Positions 26,006 to 40,053 of a DNA stretch of 64,000 nucleotides are shown here, one piece after another. The position numbers and the translations under genes are program-made. The first letter of the stretch is position 1, and each line of letters begins with the position of its first letter. Source of the DNA: Eremophila alpestris peregrina (Eukaryota > Chordata > Aves > Passeriformes > Alaudidae); NCBI GenBank assembly GCA_009792885.1, contig WMCF01000003.1:11635001-11699000 (forward strand). The letters are read 5' to 3'. The notes under the pieces were generated by a model. It was given only the letters and a program-made list of their open reading frames with translations. It did no database searches and was not told where the DNA came from.

Positions 26006-26283
26006 TAGCAGAATGCTGAGGAACTCAATGTCTTCTTTGCCTCAGTCTTTATTAGTAACACCAGTCATTCTTTTGGTACCCAATCCCCTAAGATGGAAGA
26101 AGGGGTGGGGAGCACAATAAACCCCCATAATCAAGGGAATTAGAGTGTCCAGAGAAAGGCAACAAAGCTATTAAATTGTCTTATGAGGATTGGCTGAAAG
26201 AGCTGGGGAAAAGGAGGCTCAGGGGAGACTTTATCACTCTCTACAGCTACCTGAAAGAAGGTTGTAGCCAGGTGGGGGTTTTC
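26006..26283 (+). mobile_element. CR1 LINE, inverted upstream part with an internal deletion
   Basis: Bases 26006-26137 resemble the CR1 ORF2 stretch between the endonuclease and reverse transcriptase (CTTCTTTGCCTCAGTCTTTA, then AATCCCCTAAGATGGAAGAA and CCCCCATAATC). From about 26141 the match jumps to the region just before the 3' untranslated end (GAGTGTCCAGAGAAAGGC, AAAAGGAGGCTCAGGGGAGA, CTACCTGAAAGAAGGTTGTA, CCAGGTGGGGG). The intervening reverse-transcriptase core is missing. The sequence stops at CAGGTGGGGG, where the opposite-strand piece at 25990 resumes in consensus order after only a short missing stretch. No coding capacity remains. Confidence 0.88.
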
Positions 26284-29200
26284 TATTAATGAAGCTGGAC
26301 ATTTTCTAGATACTCTCAGAAAACATTATTCAGAAAAAATAAACTAGATGTAAACTGCAAGCAAAACAATTATTTTTAAAAGATTGATCTTCAGTTATAT
26401 CAAATCTGCATTCCAAAATAAAAGATGAGCACATTTATGAATATTAGACTTCTAGAAGAAAACTGAAGCAAATGGAAGTCATTAGTCATTTGAACATCTA
26501 TTTCTGTATGGGTGATCAGTTTAAGCAAGCATGAGGAATATGTGCATCACCTGGAGAAGCACAGTATCTACTGCAAGGGCTCCTACCCAAGTATCATAAG
26601 GAAACCACTCCATTTCACTGTAGTGCTGACTCACAATGGAAGTAACAGACTGCACAGACAGGATTATTACAAATTACTGTTATAAATTATCAGAATAGTA
26701 CTGCCCACAGGATTTCACTTTCTTCTTTAGCACTCTAGAATGCAATCACCATCTATCACCCCCTTGTTATCAGGAAGTTATAGTTCTTGGCTTTATTTTA
26801 GAACACTTGTTAAACATGTTTGAAGTTAATTTTGGTCAGCTGACCTGTTTCCTCTTACCTCATTTTCTATTCTGTTCTGTTCTACTCTATGCTATTCTAT
26901 TCTATCCTCTTTGCACAACATCCTTTAAATGACTTTAGTATCTGACTGCCTTCCAAAAATGCACTAACTGATGTTACTAACATCTGTCATGTGTAGTTCA
27001 TTTTCCCTCTCATCTTCTCTGCAGGGACAGGATGAGAAAGAAAATGAACCACACATTGTGTGTGCAATGTAGTGTTATATGCATATGCATTATGATAGAG
27101 TCTTTAATTACATGCTCTCATCTTGTTTTCCCACAGGACTCCTGCCTCATTCAGTGCACAGGACAGACACATGTGAGAGATTTCAGAGTGCATAGGCAGC
27201 CACCAGTTTAGCAGGTCCTGACATGGTTTTTTCATCTATGTAGTGCTTTTAAATGTATATTCCTTCTTCTTGTTTTTTTTTAATCTTTACATATTATTGA
27301 TATTTTCCATAGAAAGAATATTAAGAGAGCAATCATAAGAAAATTAAATAAAAATAAGGTATTAATTAGACCTGAAAACAATACACAGTTAATTCTCCAA
27401 GCCCCAGTACACCTTTACATGTAATCCCAAAGTGGGATTCAGGAAGAAAAAACAGGGGATGTTTTTCCCACCTGCTCCACCCTGGCTGAAAATTGGGGTA
27501 TCTAATTGTGAGTCTGTGAAGCTGGAGGAAGCAGGAATGCTGCTAGCATGGAGGTTTCATCTGCTTCCACTTGGCTTGAACTTTCAATGTATCTGTGTTA
27601 TCTGCAATCATACCTTTTGTAAATAACCAGTTAGAGCTAAGTTGGAGTCCTCTGAGTTACCATCTGGCACATGGTATTTGCAACTCTTTGTGTTACATTA
27701 TATCATAAACTTGCAAGTAAGTTATTTAAAGCACCAGTAATCTCTCAAAATTTTTATTATCTTGGAATCAAAATGCTGAAAATTATTATTTGTTATCTTG
27801 GGGTTTTTTCCCCTGAAGAAAAACTTTTCACTTTTTCTTAATCAATGAGCTGTTATTTTTGTGGGTTGCTTTTTTCTTTTTCATTTCGTTGGTTTTTTTC
27901 TCCCTTACAATGCATGAACGTGTAATGACAGGAACACTGCTGATCAAATTTATATATCATGCATTCTTTTCCTTTTTCTAAGTACCATCTTAGTTCCCAT
28001 TCCTTTTAAATAAAATATGCTTCTATATTTTACAGCAGGTAACTCTTTTGTCATTTTGGAATCCCTTCAAAAACCACTTTTGACTGACTGTCATAAACAT
28101 TTGTCTAAATGAAAGCAGACCTGGTTTTCTTTTAATGAAATAATATTGGGGGTTTTTTTAATCTGTTGATAGAAACTTTGTAGTTTCAGGGATACTACTG
28201 CAGATTTATAAAGGTAAAAGTTTCCCCTCTGCTGCTGTGTGCAGTAGTTTCCTACAAAAATGGGCACGGATGCTGGCTTGTGTGCATGTTTTGCAAGTAG
28301 TTGCCTACAGTAGTAGATTAACTCCATCTGTTAGTCCACAGGCAGGGCTATTTGAATTCTGCCTGTGAAATCTGAACCCAGGCTAAAGAGGAAGTCTCAA
28401 CTCAAGTCTTTTTTTAACTTCATATTGTCTGAGCCAATATAAATGTATTGCACTATGGAAAGGAGCCCTTTTAAACCCATTTCAGACCAAACTTGGAAAC
28501 CTTTGAGCAGCTTAAAGCTTTTAACCTTGAATCTCATTGTAGCTTAATGGGGTGTTTTTGTTTGTTTGGGGATATTTTTACTCTTGGTGGGTGAGGAAGG
28601 TATCCAGATTTTTCTTTTCAGCCATGGATCTTTGATCTCTGCTTCTTTGCAGTGATTCCACTGCTTGTTCCAGCTGCAGTACAACTATCTTATGAAGCTA
28701 AGTGTGAAATTGAACTGCTTGTACGTGTGACTCACAATAAACAAATTTTTAAAACTTACATTTGCACTGGAAGGTTTTCAGTTCATAAAAGGTCAAGTGT
28801 AAATGTATAAAGCCCCAATTCTAAATCCAGGCCTTTGGGAGAAACATTTTTTCATACCTGGATTGTATATCTGTGTTCATACCAAGAAGCCTGAATGTCT
28901 GTCCCAGAATGTTTGAATGCACTGCAAATAAGTATCAAAGCAAATATTACATTTCTGCTAATGAACATTTTCAGAGCAGTTATGTGATGTTTGACAGGAT
29001 TTTTCTTTTACTGAGTAAATCCCCTCCAAATGTTCATAAGTGTTAGCTTAGAAGTGTATAGTGACATACATACCATAAACACAGCTGTTACAGGGAAAAT
29101 GTATTTCACAGGTCCAACACTGAGGATTTCTGTTTGATACTTGAAAAAGTTTTCAAAAACATTCGTGATGCTATGAAGACCTCATTCCTGCTTTACAGAG

Positions 29201-30767
29201 AGTAAAACTGTTTGATGGTTATTTATCTGAGATGAGTGAAGAGGAATTTTGGCTAACTGTGAAGAGAACAGAGAAGCCCTTTCTGCCTTTTGATGTGGTG
29301 TATAGTGTCTAGAAGGGGGGCAGGCAGAGGGTAGGGGGGAGCTTTGCTATCCAGCCCTCTTTTTCATTCCCCAAAGCAATCTGGGATTTTCTATTTCTGT
29401 CACCACTCTTATCAGTACAAATGTACACATATCAGCACTCTAACAAAAACTACAGACATGCATACTCCCTGCCAATCCCACAATCTCCCTGTCTCCTCTA
29501 ATAATTACAAGGTATTCCAAAGAAATACCTGGATTACAAAGAAGCTGTTATATCACCCTATATTATCTCTTGCTGCAGGGTGTGAGTTTACGAGAACGCA
29601 GTGCCATAGGTTTTGATACTTTGTTATTTGCATTAATTTTAACCTATTTCAAGCATGATCTGTGTCAGCAGTATGCTTATACTGCAGCTTTTACTGGAAG
29701 AGGAGTACAGTGCTATTGACAGGCATATCTGGTAGTGCAGTCGATTTTATGATGAGTTTCTTTGTTCCCTTATTTCCTTTAAAAAAATTCCTCTCTCAGT
29801 TTTGGTGACTTAAAGTTCATCTTTGCATAGAAACTTAGAAATGATTTTACTAAAACCACATTTCTTTTACACGTATCCCACAGATACAGGGAAAAACATA
29901 CTGCATCCACTATTTTCAAGAAAATAGAATCTATTTCTACTGTGCTCCTATTGTAGAAGTTTGGATATCCACTTTATTTTAAGAAAGTAGAGATTTGCAG
30001 ATAGCAAGTCAGTTTGATTCTAAAATTGTTTGTCTTCTGGATTATTCAATAGGTTCACCATGTTTAAATGTAATTTTTTGCTCAGCAGCAAGGTCATGTC
30101 ATAGCACAGCCTTTTCTTTCCATCCCCTTTAGTATAAATTATAAAAAGTCTCTCAAGTACCTCTCAGTCTCATCATTTGAGTCATTTGTTAAACTCAAAA
30201 ATTCAGATTTTTAACATCAGAAAAGAGTAGAAAGGGATAAAGTAAATTAAATAACACAGAGAGGCTTAGCCAAGATTGCTGAAGTTGCTGGAACTCCTGA
30301 TACTTTCAGCATGTTACACTGACAGCCATAAACCAACATCACACACATCTTTTCATTTAAATCATTTCTAAAATTGACAAGGCCTGATGTTGCTTCACTT
30401 GTCCAGATATGTGTTCATGTACCTCTAAATAAATTCTTAACTCATCTCTTCTGTAGAACTTTTCATCCACAGAGCTCAAAGCCCACTTCACAAAATATAG
30501 TTGAGGGGGTTTTTGTTTCTTTTTTTTTTTTTTTTAGTGGGAACAAGTATTTTGGAATAAGATTTGTTCTAGTGACCCAGCAAATCAGTGACATAAGGTA
30601 GAATTGGACTTTAATTCAGACCCATGATGACCACATCAATTTATCTCACTGATTTGGTGGAAATACTGTTATGAGAGTCCAGTGATATAAGCATTTTATA
30701 CCTTTTATCTTGCTGGTTTTACTGCTTTTGTAAAGACTTACATGACTGTGAGTCTTTTTTTGCCCTC

Positions 30768-30793
30768 TTTTTTTTTTTTTTTTTTTTTTTTTN
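30768..30793 (+). repeat. Poly-T tract of 25 ending in a single N
   Basis: A run of 25 T is followed by one undetermined base at 30793 and then AATAGG. The single N at the end of a homopolymer looks like a polishing or consensus failure, so both the run length and the flanking base are unreliable. Confidence 0.97.
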
Positions 30794-32252
30794 AATAGGT
30801 GTATTTACGAGCCTATATTTAGCCAAAGAAATTTTTTGGTTTGGCAAGATTTTTGTAAAGTATTTTACTGCTTCATTCAACAATTTCTTAATTATTTTCT
30901 AAGCTAAATCTTATCTATCAATTTGATTTTTTTTTCTAGGTATATATCTTAGGCATTGACTTGCAAACATTTTATTTTTACCACATTTATGTAGAATTTT
31001 GAATAATTCTTGTTGTGCATTTCCTAGGTTTACTTACTCTAATGATGCATTGATAATTCTTAGATTAATTTGTTTTCAGTGTGTTGCACATGGAGAATTT
31101 GTTTGTCTTTTCTAAATCTTAAATATTTCACAAAAATTATCATTGGCTCACAATAATTGAAATAATGAGTGAAGATGCAGTTACAGATCTGGGCTATACT
31201 GTGATCTTCATGTAGAGTGTAGGAGCTGAAAGCAGAGTAAGCCTGTTTATTAACCTTAGATAAATACTGTCTGTTAAAATGCTCGTTAAGTCCTAGGTTG
31301 TAAGCACTATTATCCTACTGGTTTGATTCCTAACATATATTTGGTAACAACACCAGACTCTTTTACAGATCAGCAAATATCCTCTACAGCTAAATTTTAC
31401 TGCTTCAACAAAGAATGCATCATAATTGAAGAAGAATATGAAATTTCAGTCTTCAAAGTTCACAGTTGGACTAGTATTCAACCCACTCAAAAAATTATGT
31501 TGAGTTGTACTGCAATTAAAACTGCTGTATTTTCTATTTATATCATCATGGTGTTCAGTCCAAACTACTAAGGATGGAATTGGAACATCAATGCATGTGG
31601 TTTTGGATCCTTAGTTAAACAAATTCAAATGTTCAATATCTGTGCCACAGAACTGGTTAAAGGTGTCTTTTCACTCTTAAACGGTGTTGAGAAGGAATTT
31701 TACTACTGTCTTCAGTTTCCCAACGGGAGATTATAGAGAAGACCTACCAGACTCCTCTTAGAAGTGCAAAGTACAAATGACAGACATAGAAGCTCTAAAT
31801 AAATATTAGTGAAAAAATTTGCAATGATAGTAGTTAAAGTTGGGGAGAAGTAGCTCAGAGTTTTTTGGTTTGGTTGGGTTTGTTTGGTTTGGTTTTGGAT
31901 TTTTATTTAATGGCACGGATAATTATGATTGTGTCGTTAAACAACATTGACATAAAGATGCCCATTTATGGCAGTCAGTGAACAATTTAGCCTGAATGTG
32001 AATATTCCTCCCACACACATTCTCTTTCTAAAGACTTGGTCCCCAGCTTGTGATTTTATCTTTGAATGTGTTTATCCAGATGTAATAAAGATCACTTTCT
32101 GTTATTTTATCATAATCACCTAAAGCAGCAGTTCTTTAGGCTGTGCCAGTTTCTATCCAGTATAGATAATGTCTCTCTGTTTAAAGGATTTACTAATACT
32201 TTCCCATAGTTTTAAGTAGAAAATTATCTCTGCATTGGAGTTTCTATATCTG

Positions 32253-32292
<40 letters not shown>
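32253..32292 (+). repeat. TCTA tetranucleotide microsatellite, ten perfect units
   Basis: Ten uninterrupted TCTA units, preceded by a related imperfect TATATCTG and followed by TATAAAATAA. A normal, probably polymorphic, short tandem repeat. It is a candidate genotyping locus only in the sense that such arrays vary. Confidence 0.97.
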
Positions 32293-32293
<1 letters not shown>

Positions 32294-35200
32294 AAAATAA
32301 CACCCTCTGACATCAGTGGCCAAATTTTAAACATGTTACTAAGCTATAAAATATTTATTGGAAGGAATTAGATATTTGAGATATGTTTCAGAGTCCAGAA
32401 AAGAAAAGTTTCATTATTGACATTTATTGAAAGAAGAATCAGAGCTTGAAGGGATGAGTTTGAACTAGTAAAATGACAAAAGAGAAAACTCTCTTTGCTC
32501 CCTCAAAGAATGATCTAATGAAACATTAAGTATTTCCAGATTAGGTGGTATAATAACAAAGTAGATGAGTGGGAAAACATTTTGAATTTCAGAGAATTTA
32601 AAAATTATACTTCTTCTTTGATCTTGTTTTAATTCATCATTGAACATATCTTTTTAAACCACTCCTGTCTGCAGAATACTGTAAGCATTTTCCACTGCCA
32701 CCCCAATGAGAAAAGTTAATATAGCACTGCATGTGCATTGATACAGAGAGGATGAAATAGTTTGAAATTCTCTAGTGTTCAATTTTCAGTTGTTTTCTAT
32801 GATATGTTAAGGGATTGATCGAGTTACATTCACTGCACAAACATTTCATGGCTGAAAATGTACCAACAGAAACACCACATCTGAAAAAAGGGATTTAAAA
32901 AAATAAATTAGAGTGCAAAATCACATCTATTGTTGTCTTTACCATGTGTGTAAAATCTGTTCCTTCCCCCATTAAGTCCATCCTAGGTCACAGGTTTCTA
33001 ATATTTGAATTTCATTGCTACTTTCTTTTTCATTTACCTGGCACAACATAGCAAGGTTGTTTGTTAGGGTTTGGTTGGTTGGTTTTTTTGGTCCATTGGA
33101 TTTTTTTCATGGAAGTTTGGTTGTATTGATGAAAACATGTATAATACAGCTCTAGGAAGGGGATTGGTCATAAAATACTCCCTTCTCCAACAGCTGAGAG
33201 TCAATGGTACTTGGATTGAGGTTGCAAATATTAAAAAAATAAATCATTAAGATAAGGTCAGCTGACAAGCAATTCATTTAGATAAATAATCCCATTTGCT
33301 GGAGAAGGAGAAAAGTTTTCCACATACCTGTTTGCTTTGACAAGGGCTTCTAGAAGCATAGAAGGAACAGAAAGAAATTTGTGCATTAAAATTAAGAAAG
33401 GGCATATTTTTTTCCCTAATCAGCTCTCTCATCTCATCTGACATTTTTTCACTGTATGATGATGAAAAGATGTGCACACTGTGCAGGAGTTTACTTCCTT
33501 ATCTTAGTCTTCTGTCATCAAAGGATTGCAATCCACTGCATAGTTTACATTCTACCATTATTTGTCAGTAACTTATCAAAAAAACATGAACACTGTTTTT
33601 CTAGATGTAAATTCTAATTCATTGCCATTACAATCGGTCTCCTCTGCATTACCTCAAGGATTTCCATGACAAAACAAGGAGCCACTGTTTTCATGGCTCT
33701 CCATGAGGTTGAACCTCTGTATATAATTAAATAAATATTTATTTTAAGACACACACTGTGTTAAGTAGGGATGCCTTATAGTGCCTTGGTTTTTAGAGAC
33801 TAAGTGGTGATGGAACTTGTCATTGTACTCAGCAACTAAGGAAGATTTCGGTAGTTCTATAAAAGCAAGATCTCTTATAAACCCCTTGATTTAACAAACT
33901 ACACAATTGCCAACCTGTATAATGAAACAAAGAGTGCTGTGGTCAAGGTTTGACAAATGAAAACAAATTAAGCAAATAAGAATTTGCAGTTAATTTGAAT
34001 TTTATATTCTGAGCTAAACTAATTCTACCAGGAAATAAGTTTTCCAACGTTCCTAACAGAGTCTAAGGGATAAAAAGATATTGGGGCATTATGTGTTACT
34101 CTTTAAATGGTCCACCTCTAAAGAGTACCAAACCAGAATGCAATCTTAAACTTGAGATGCTATCTGTTCTTGGGGTATGCTTATCATTAATTTTAATGGA
34201 AAGTGCACATAGATATTAAGAGAAATATAGACCCCGCCTCCTTCAGTTTCTCATTTTGTAACACAGTAAATGCTGAGCATCTGGTATTTTTTAACAGAAT
34301 ACACATTTGATCATCTCTGTTCATTTATACAGATTTCCTGAGATGTAGTTTAAAAGTGAACATCAGAATACATTTGTTAAAGAGGAAATTCACTACTAGT
34401 TCTAGGCACAAATTTAAGGAATGCTTTTAATGACTAAAATATTTGTAAAGTGTGCTACACTTATTTTATATAGTGAAACTATGTTTGTGGTTAGATTCCA
34501 AATATTAGAAAGACCTCATTTGCATTTTAGTAGAAACAATAAGAATACTTTTTTATGTTTCGAGTTTATTCTAAACTGCTGTTTTGGACTCCCATCCTAC
34601 AGGCATGGATTAAAAAAGATCTTAGAAATATAGATATAATCTTTGAGAAATTGCTTTTAAACAGATAGGATGTGTCATCAGGATGAAGTACTGCATGCCA
34701 TTAATTATACATGGTTCAAGCTCTAAAATTTAATCAGATACAGATTAAAACTCATGTCTTGGTATGTTATCACAAGAGGATATTTCTTAGGTGAATATGC
34801 ACCCTTCTTGTGATTTTAATTATATGCTTTACATAGTTGCCTTCACTGTGGGAGCTTTTGTGACTATTCAATGGCAACCATTTCTGCTTCATAGAAGAAT
34901 GAAAAAATACAGGGAAAGCTCGAGAGATCCTTCAGAAACAGTCTGCTGCTGCTGCTGACAGAGATCACAACATCAGCTATTTGCTACAGAAAGAAACAAT
35001 AATAAGACTTTTGTTCTCATAGCAGTCATACAGTGCTTTCATCATTGAGGATCACTGAAGTAGTTGTAAATGGCCTAAGAAAACATAGCTAATGGAAACT
35101 TCCACAGAAATTTAGAGTCAGAATCTGTGTTGCATTCCTAGCAAACCAAAATCTCTCAAAAATGTCCCAAAATTGTTTTGAAACATCACCAAATACAGTT

Positions 35201-36291
35201 ATGAATTATATCATCGGACTTTAGATGTGAAATACCTTACCAAATTTCCCGTGTGTAAATTATGTATTGTAAGTAAGCTAGTACTTTTCATTCAAGTGCT
35301 CTGATTTCTCTCTGAATCAATAATTCTTATTGAGATTAATGGATTCTGTCTAATGTCCCAAAGACAACCCCGGAGAAAACAAAACTGCAGAACCTCTAAG
35401 AGGATAGGTTGAAGTACACTGTACACTGAATTGTGCACACCTCTTGGGCTTTCCCAATGATCAGAGACAATGACAACTGCTCCCTAGGTGATAAAGATAT
35501 TTGCTTCTCTCAAGATGTAAATATTAGATTATGTACATTTATTTTTCAAACACGAGGAACTTTTTTCACTACCAAAACAGAGTCATCAACATTTAAAAAA
35601 ATATAATTTTCATTGTGGTCCATTACATTGAAATACTGGACAAAACCCAAATTTGGCATTATCTTATTATCTAACACAGCTCATATTTAAATATTGTGGC
35701 TGTACTTTATTTAAATAAAGGAAATATCTATGAGAGAAAAAAAATTATCATGGTTATTTGAAAGCAGCAGATTAATGATTTATGCCCTGTAGGACCACCT
35801 CATTTCTAGCACAAAAATTAATGGTTTTTTGGCAAACTACTGAACTGAAATCATCATCAAAACGTCATTCAGAAGACAAGGTTTCCTGTGAAATAGATGG
35901 AGTCATTTGGCAGAGAGCCATCTACAAAACCATGACATCAATACCAAAATATGCAGACAGCAAACTCAGACAAAAATTTACAGGAATTCTTTTCAGTGTC
36001 TCACATATGAATAATTTATGCATATAATTCTGCATCTTACAAACACATTGGTATTTTTTCTTCAGTATTGAAAGCAATCTAAGATTTCAACACCAGCACA
36101 GTGAGGACTATGCACAACAAGGGGAACACTGAAGTGATGGCTTCTGTTCTGGATCACCTGAAGAATGGTAAGAGAAGACATGTAAAAGAAGTGGTTTTAA
36201 AAAGGCATGGCCACAACCTTATTCTTAAAAAAGTCTCCCAAACCAAACACTTAAACAGTTTCTGCTCCTCATTTCATTGCAGCATTAGTAC

Positions 36292-36478
36292 AATCATAGA
36301 ATCATTTAGGTTAAAAAAGACCCTTTAAATCAGAGAGCACCACCATAAATCCTATATCTAACCATCACATCTACATGTTCCTTAAATACCTCCAGGGATA
36401 GTTACTCAACCATATCCCTGGCAGCATTTTCCAATGCTTGATAGCCCATTCAGTGAAGAAATTTTTCCTGACTACAAC
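36292..36478 (-). mobile_element. CR1 LINE 3' end, 5'-truncated
   Basis: The + strand starts CATAGAATCATTTAGGTTAA, the reverse complement of the CR1 terminal repeat. It continues through CATCTACATGTTCCTTAAAT, ACCTCCAGGGATAG, GGCAGCATTTTCCAATGCTTG and CAGTGAAGAAATTTTTCCTG, all in the order of the avian CR1 3' untranslated end on the - strand. Only about 185 bases remain. It has several small deletions relative to the usual sequence and no coding potential. Upstream sequence (36101-36290) is not CR1. Confidence 0.93.
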
Positions 36479-39400
36479 GTCAAAAATATTAGCAGAAAAC
36501 ACCACACCGAGTTAGGTCATTAATCTCTGCCTCAGTTTTCCATTTACATGACTAAAATGTAGTCAAATTCCTACCCGAAAAAAATGCTTCAAAATTACAT
36601 ACTAATGAATTTTTCAGTCAAAATGTGCTGAAAAACACAGATGAAAATCTGACCCACAGCTTTCCTGACTAATGAGAAGAGTTCAGAAACCTGCAGTATA
36701 TCTCCTCCACAGCAAAAGAAAAAAAAAAGGCAACTAGGAGCATGAAAAGCAATTGGAAAACATTAATGTGGTTAAAAAGTCTCAGACAGTCGTGAATTAG
36801 AGAAAGCTCAAAGGGAGTTGCACAAGTAATGCTAAAATCCAATCAAATTCTGAGTAAGTGTTTCAGCTATGGATAAAAAGAAAATGGACTTTCAGGTGTG
36901 GACTAGAGTTAAAAAACCCCACATAATGGGTAATCTGAGATTAGGAAGGCCAGGAAAAAAAACTGGAGGTACAAAACAAACAGATGGAGAATGGCACTGG
37001 AGACATGTTTAGAAATATTCAATTTATGAAATTATCTCATTCAGTAAGGTAGGCAGTGAAAGTGGCTGCTTACTGCTGTGTATTCCTCGGCTGAATTCAA
37101 CAGGCAACTCTCTGATTAACAGCAGTTTGACAATTTGATTTCTGTAGTATGACAATATTTTCAGTAGAACAACAGATATATGTTCTAGAAAAACTGCTAT
37201 TCAAAGCAAGCTATCAAACATGGAAAAGAGAAAGCAATTTTATTATGGGAGTTTTTTTTATAGTCTTGCTGGATGCTTCATCATAAAAATTTAGCACAGT
37301 CTAAGTATAAATCCGCCCTTTTTTTTTTTTTAAATTGGCTTTTAAAACAATTTCATGTGTTTTAAAACATTATTGTGATCAATCAGATGTATGAACATAC
37401 ACTATTTAACATTACACAAACTACTTCATATTTGCAATCAGTATTTTTATGACAAAATTTAAGGAATCCAGGAATAGACTATAATGAAACAAAATGCTCA
37501 GTGAAAACTAGGAGTGTTTTACTTCTTGATTTACAGGTTTTGGTACAGTCCTGCAAATGCTAGACATCTGTACTATATTATTTTCCCAAGAAGTAACTAA
37601 AATTGTTGATGAAGTTGAACTTCACATTCACTTTAAATTTCCCAAAGCAGTGAAACTCTGCCAGTTTCTGAATTCTAGCCAGATGTGATATGTGGCTTGC
37701 CCCCAGGATCTGATGGATTTCCCACTGGCTGGTTTAATTCAGCCAAGAATCTATTTCTGTTATGTGTTTGGAGAATCCAACATGTTCCAATCCAGAATTT
37801 CAACCGCTCTGAACAATTTATTGCTTGCGATATCTTTATCCTTCTCCTCACTCAAGTAGAAGAATGACTGGGACAAGAAGAATGCCATCTCTCCTTACTT
37901 AAGGTAAAAAAAGGAAGGTGAAAAAGTGGGAATAGTTTAGGTCAGAGCACACTTGGTACACTATCTCATTCATAGCGAAAATATTCTCAAGCAGTTTGTT
38001 ATTGCATCACATTTCAACAGCAAAACACCTCAGCCTTTCTTCTTAAAGTGTCTTGCAGTGCTGAAAGACAGACAAACCAAAACTCTCAGTGCTTTCTGAG
38101 GGCTTCAGGACACGAAGAACAGATTGAGGAAGAAAAAATATGTTGTGCCCATTTAAAATGTTGTATGTGGGAAAGCTACTGGCCTGATACTGGAATTGTT
38201 CAAAAGTTTTCTGATAGTCTTATTGATCATGGTAAGAGAATGAAACATTTATATTTTATTTGTGTACCATAACATCTAAGGACAGTAATCAATGAAAGGG
38301 ATTTTGTTGTGCTAGACATCATTCTAGCATGGAACAAATGTGTAAACTGTTATTTTCCAGACTTATTCCTTTTGTTCCAAATCGCGATACACAAGTGATA
38401 ACAAATCAAACACAAACATACCACAGCCCTCATTAGCATATAACATTTCATTTTTAGGATGATCCACAGCCCTAAAATGGAATAAACAGAAACAGAATAT
38501 ATGGACAAATGAATCTTTTATATCCACAGAAGTCCTACATGCATTTTAAAAAGAAGACCCAATCCATACATACCAGTTTGAACGCATTACAATTAACATT
38601 CTTTCTAGAGTCAAACCTATTGCAGCAGCATTAAAATGTTTTCATGCACGTCATGAGGTAACAGCCCAAAGATAATATTTTACTGGGAGCCAGAAGGCAG
38701 AGGTTTTGTGACTACGTGTTATCCTTCTGAGGCCTTTTGTCAGAGGAGAAATTGGCTAGAATGATCCTTTGATAGATAATATCATTCCAAACTGAGAGAT
38801 GGCTTCTTGGGAAAGTAGGCAGTTTTTGTGAGAGCTGTTAGAGGGGCACAATGGGCTGAAAAGGAAAGCGAAAGTAACAGCGCATTCATGACTACTGCCG
38901 GCTTAGTAAAGTGAGGCTTAGTCAGCCATTGTCATGTCTGCTGAGGGTGAAATTCATGGTCCTTCCCTGCATCATTCTTCCAGCTGGCAACAAAACCTTT
39001 TCCCAGAAAGTGAAAGACACAGAGTTCAGGCAATATGGTGATGACAAAACAGAGCAAGCGAAGAGGCAGACTCAAGTTATAGCTCATCAAGAGTGTTCTC
39101 TGATTTCTCCTTTTCTTCTTAATATCATTTTGAAAGTAGACCACAGACATAGTAGTTTGCATGGTTTAGCTCTGCATGAGAAATTGTAGGCTCTTTGATT
39201 CTGTTACCTAAAACAAACCATATGTTAGAGAAAGCAGTCAGAAATGGAGGCACCATAGAAAGCAAGCCAGGCTGGCTCAGCAGTGTGCATTCCCTAAAAG
39301 ACTTGCATCAGAAATGACAGAAAAGCATACATTAATCTGCAAACTTCTCTCATTATGAGGTCTAAAAAACAGCTTTGTCTGCCTCAAAATAACATAATTC

Positions 39401-40053
39401 AAGGTCTAAAATAAATAGATTTGGTAGATTATCAACCACAAATATTTATATATACAAAAGTCTGGTATGCCAAAATATAATGGAAATTGTATATGACGAA
39501 AAACATTTTATAGGTAGACAAAATTAGTTTTGTGGTGCAGTGTTGCCGTAATTACCCTTTATGGCAGTGGAAGTGCTGTTTAGGTAATTGGCAGTAAGGA
39601 CTAAATACCTGATAGTCTTAAGCTAAAACCAATTTGTTCAAAGAGAAGTGCCTCAGTGGATGTTGCCTATGCCAGTAACATTTGCTAAAATATTAAAATA
39701 ATCTCTGCCAGACAGAAAGATCATCTAATGGAAAGCCTGTTTGGACATAATACAAGAGCTGCAATTCATATCTTGAATAAGAATCAGAAATGAATTTTCA
39801 TTCCGAAGTATTTTGCAAATTAAGCTCTAGCTATTCAGCTGGAAAACACCAAATGTTTTCTTCCTTGCCATAAATAGCCTTGTATTATTTAAATTTATTT
39901 ATATTGACTGTTACCTTAATAACCAGTAACTTTTAAAATAGCTAAATTCTTAAAACTAAGAGAAAAATTCTGTTTATGTAGTGATGGGTAAATAAGAAGC
40001 AGGACACCGAATATAAGAACCACAGTGGCCTTTGCAAGTGGAAGATGTTTAAG
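36479..40053. other. Non-coding stretch, no gene recognised
   Basis: AT-rich sequence with a T-run near 37318-37331 and short frames only. The longest, 92 codons at 38911-39189 (+), is opposed by a 76-codon frame on the other strand, which argues for chance. Two homeodomain-like TAATTR sites in near-inverted arrangement occur at 39545-39592 and are discussed as a finding. No transposon recognised. Confidence 0.55.

Larger units (their letters stand above)
26284..36291. other. Long non-coding stretch, no gene recognised
   Basis: AT-rich sequence containing an imperfect TTCTA/TTCTG pentamer tract near 26862-26910, G/T-rich TTTGG-type tracts near 31860-31902 and 33060-33095, a poly-T run near 30520-30536 and the listed TCTA and poly-T tracts. 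Frames are at most 90 codons (29344-29616, +) and show no domain. I recognised no transposon or RNA gene in these 10 kb. Confidence 0.55.
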
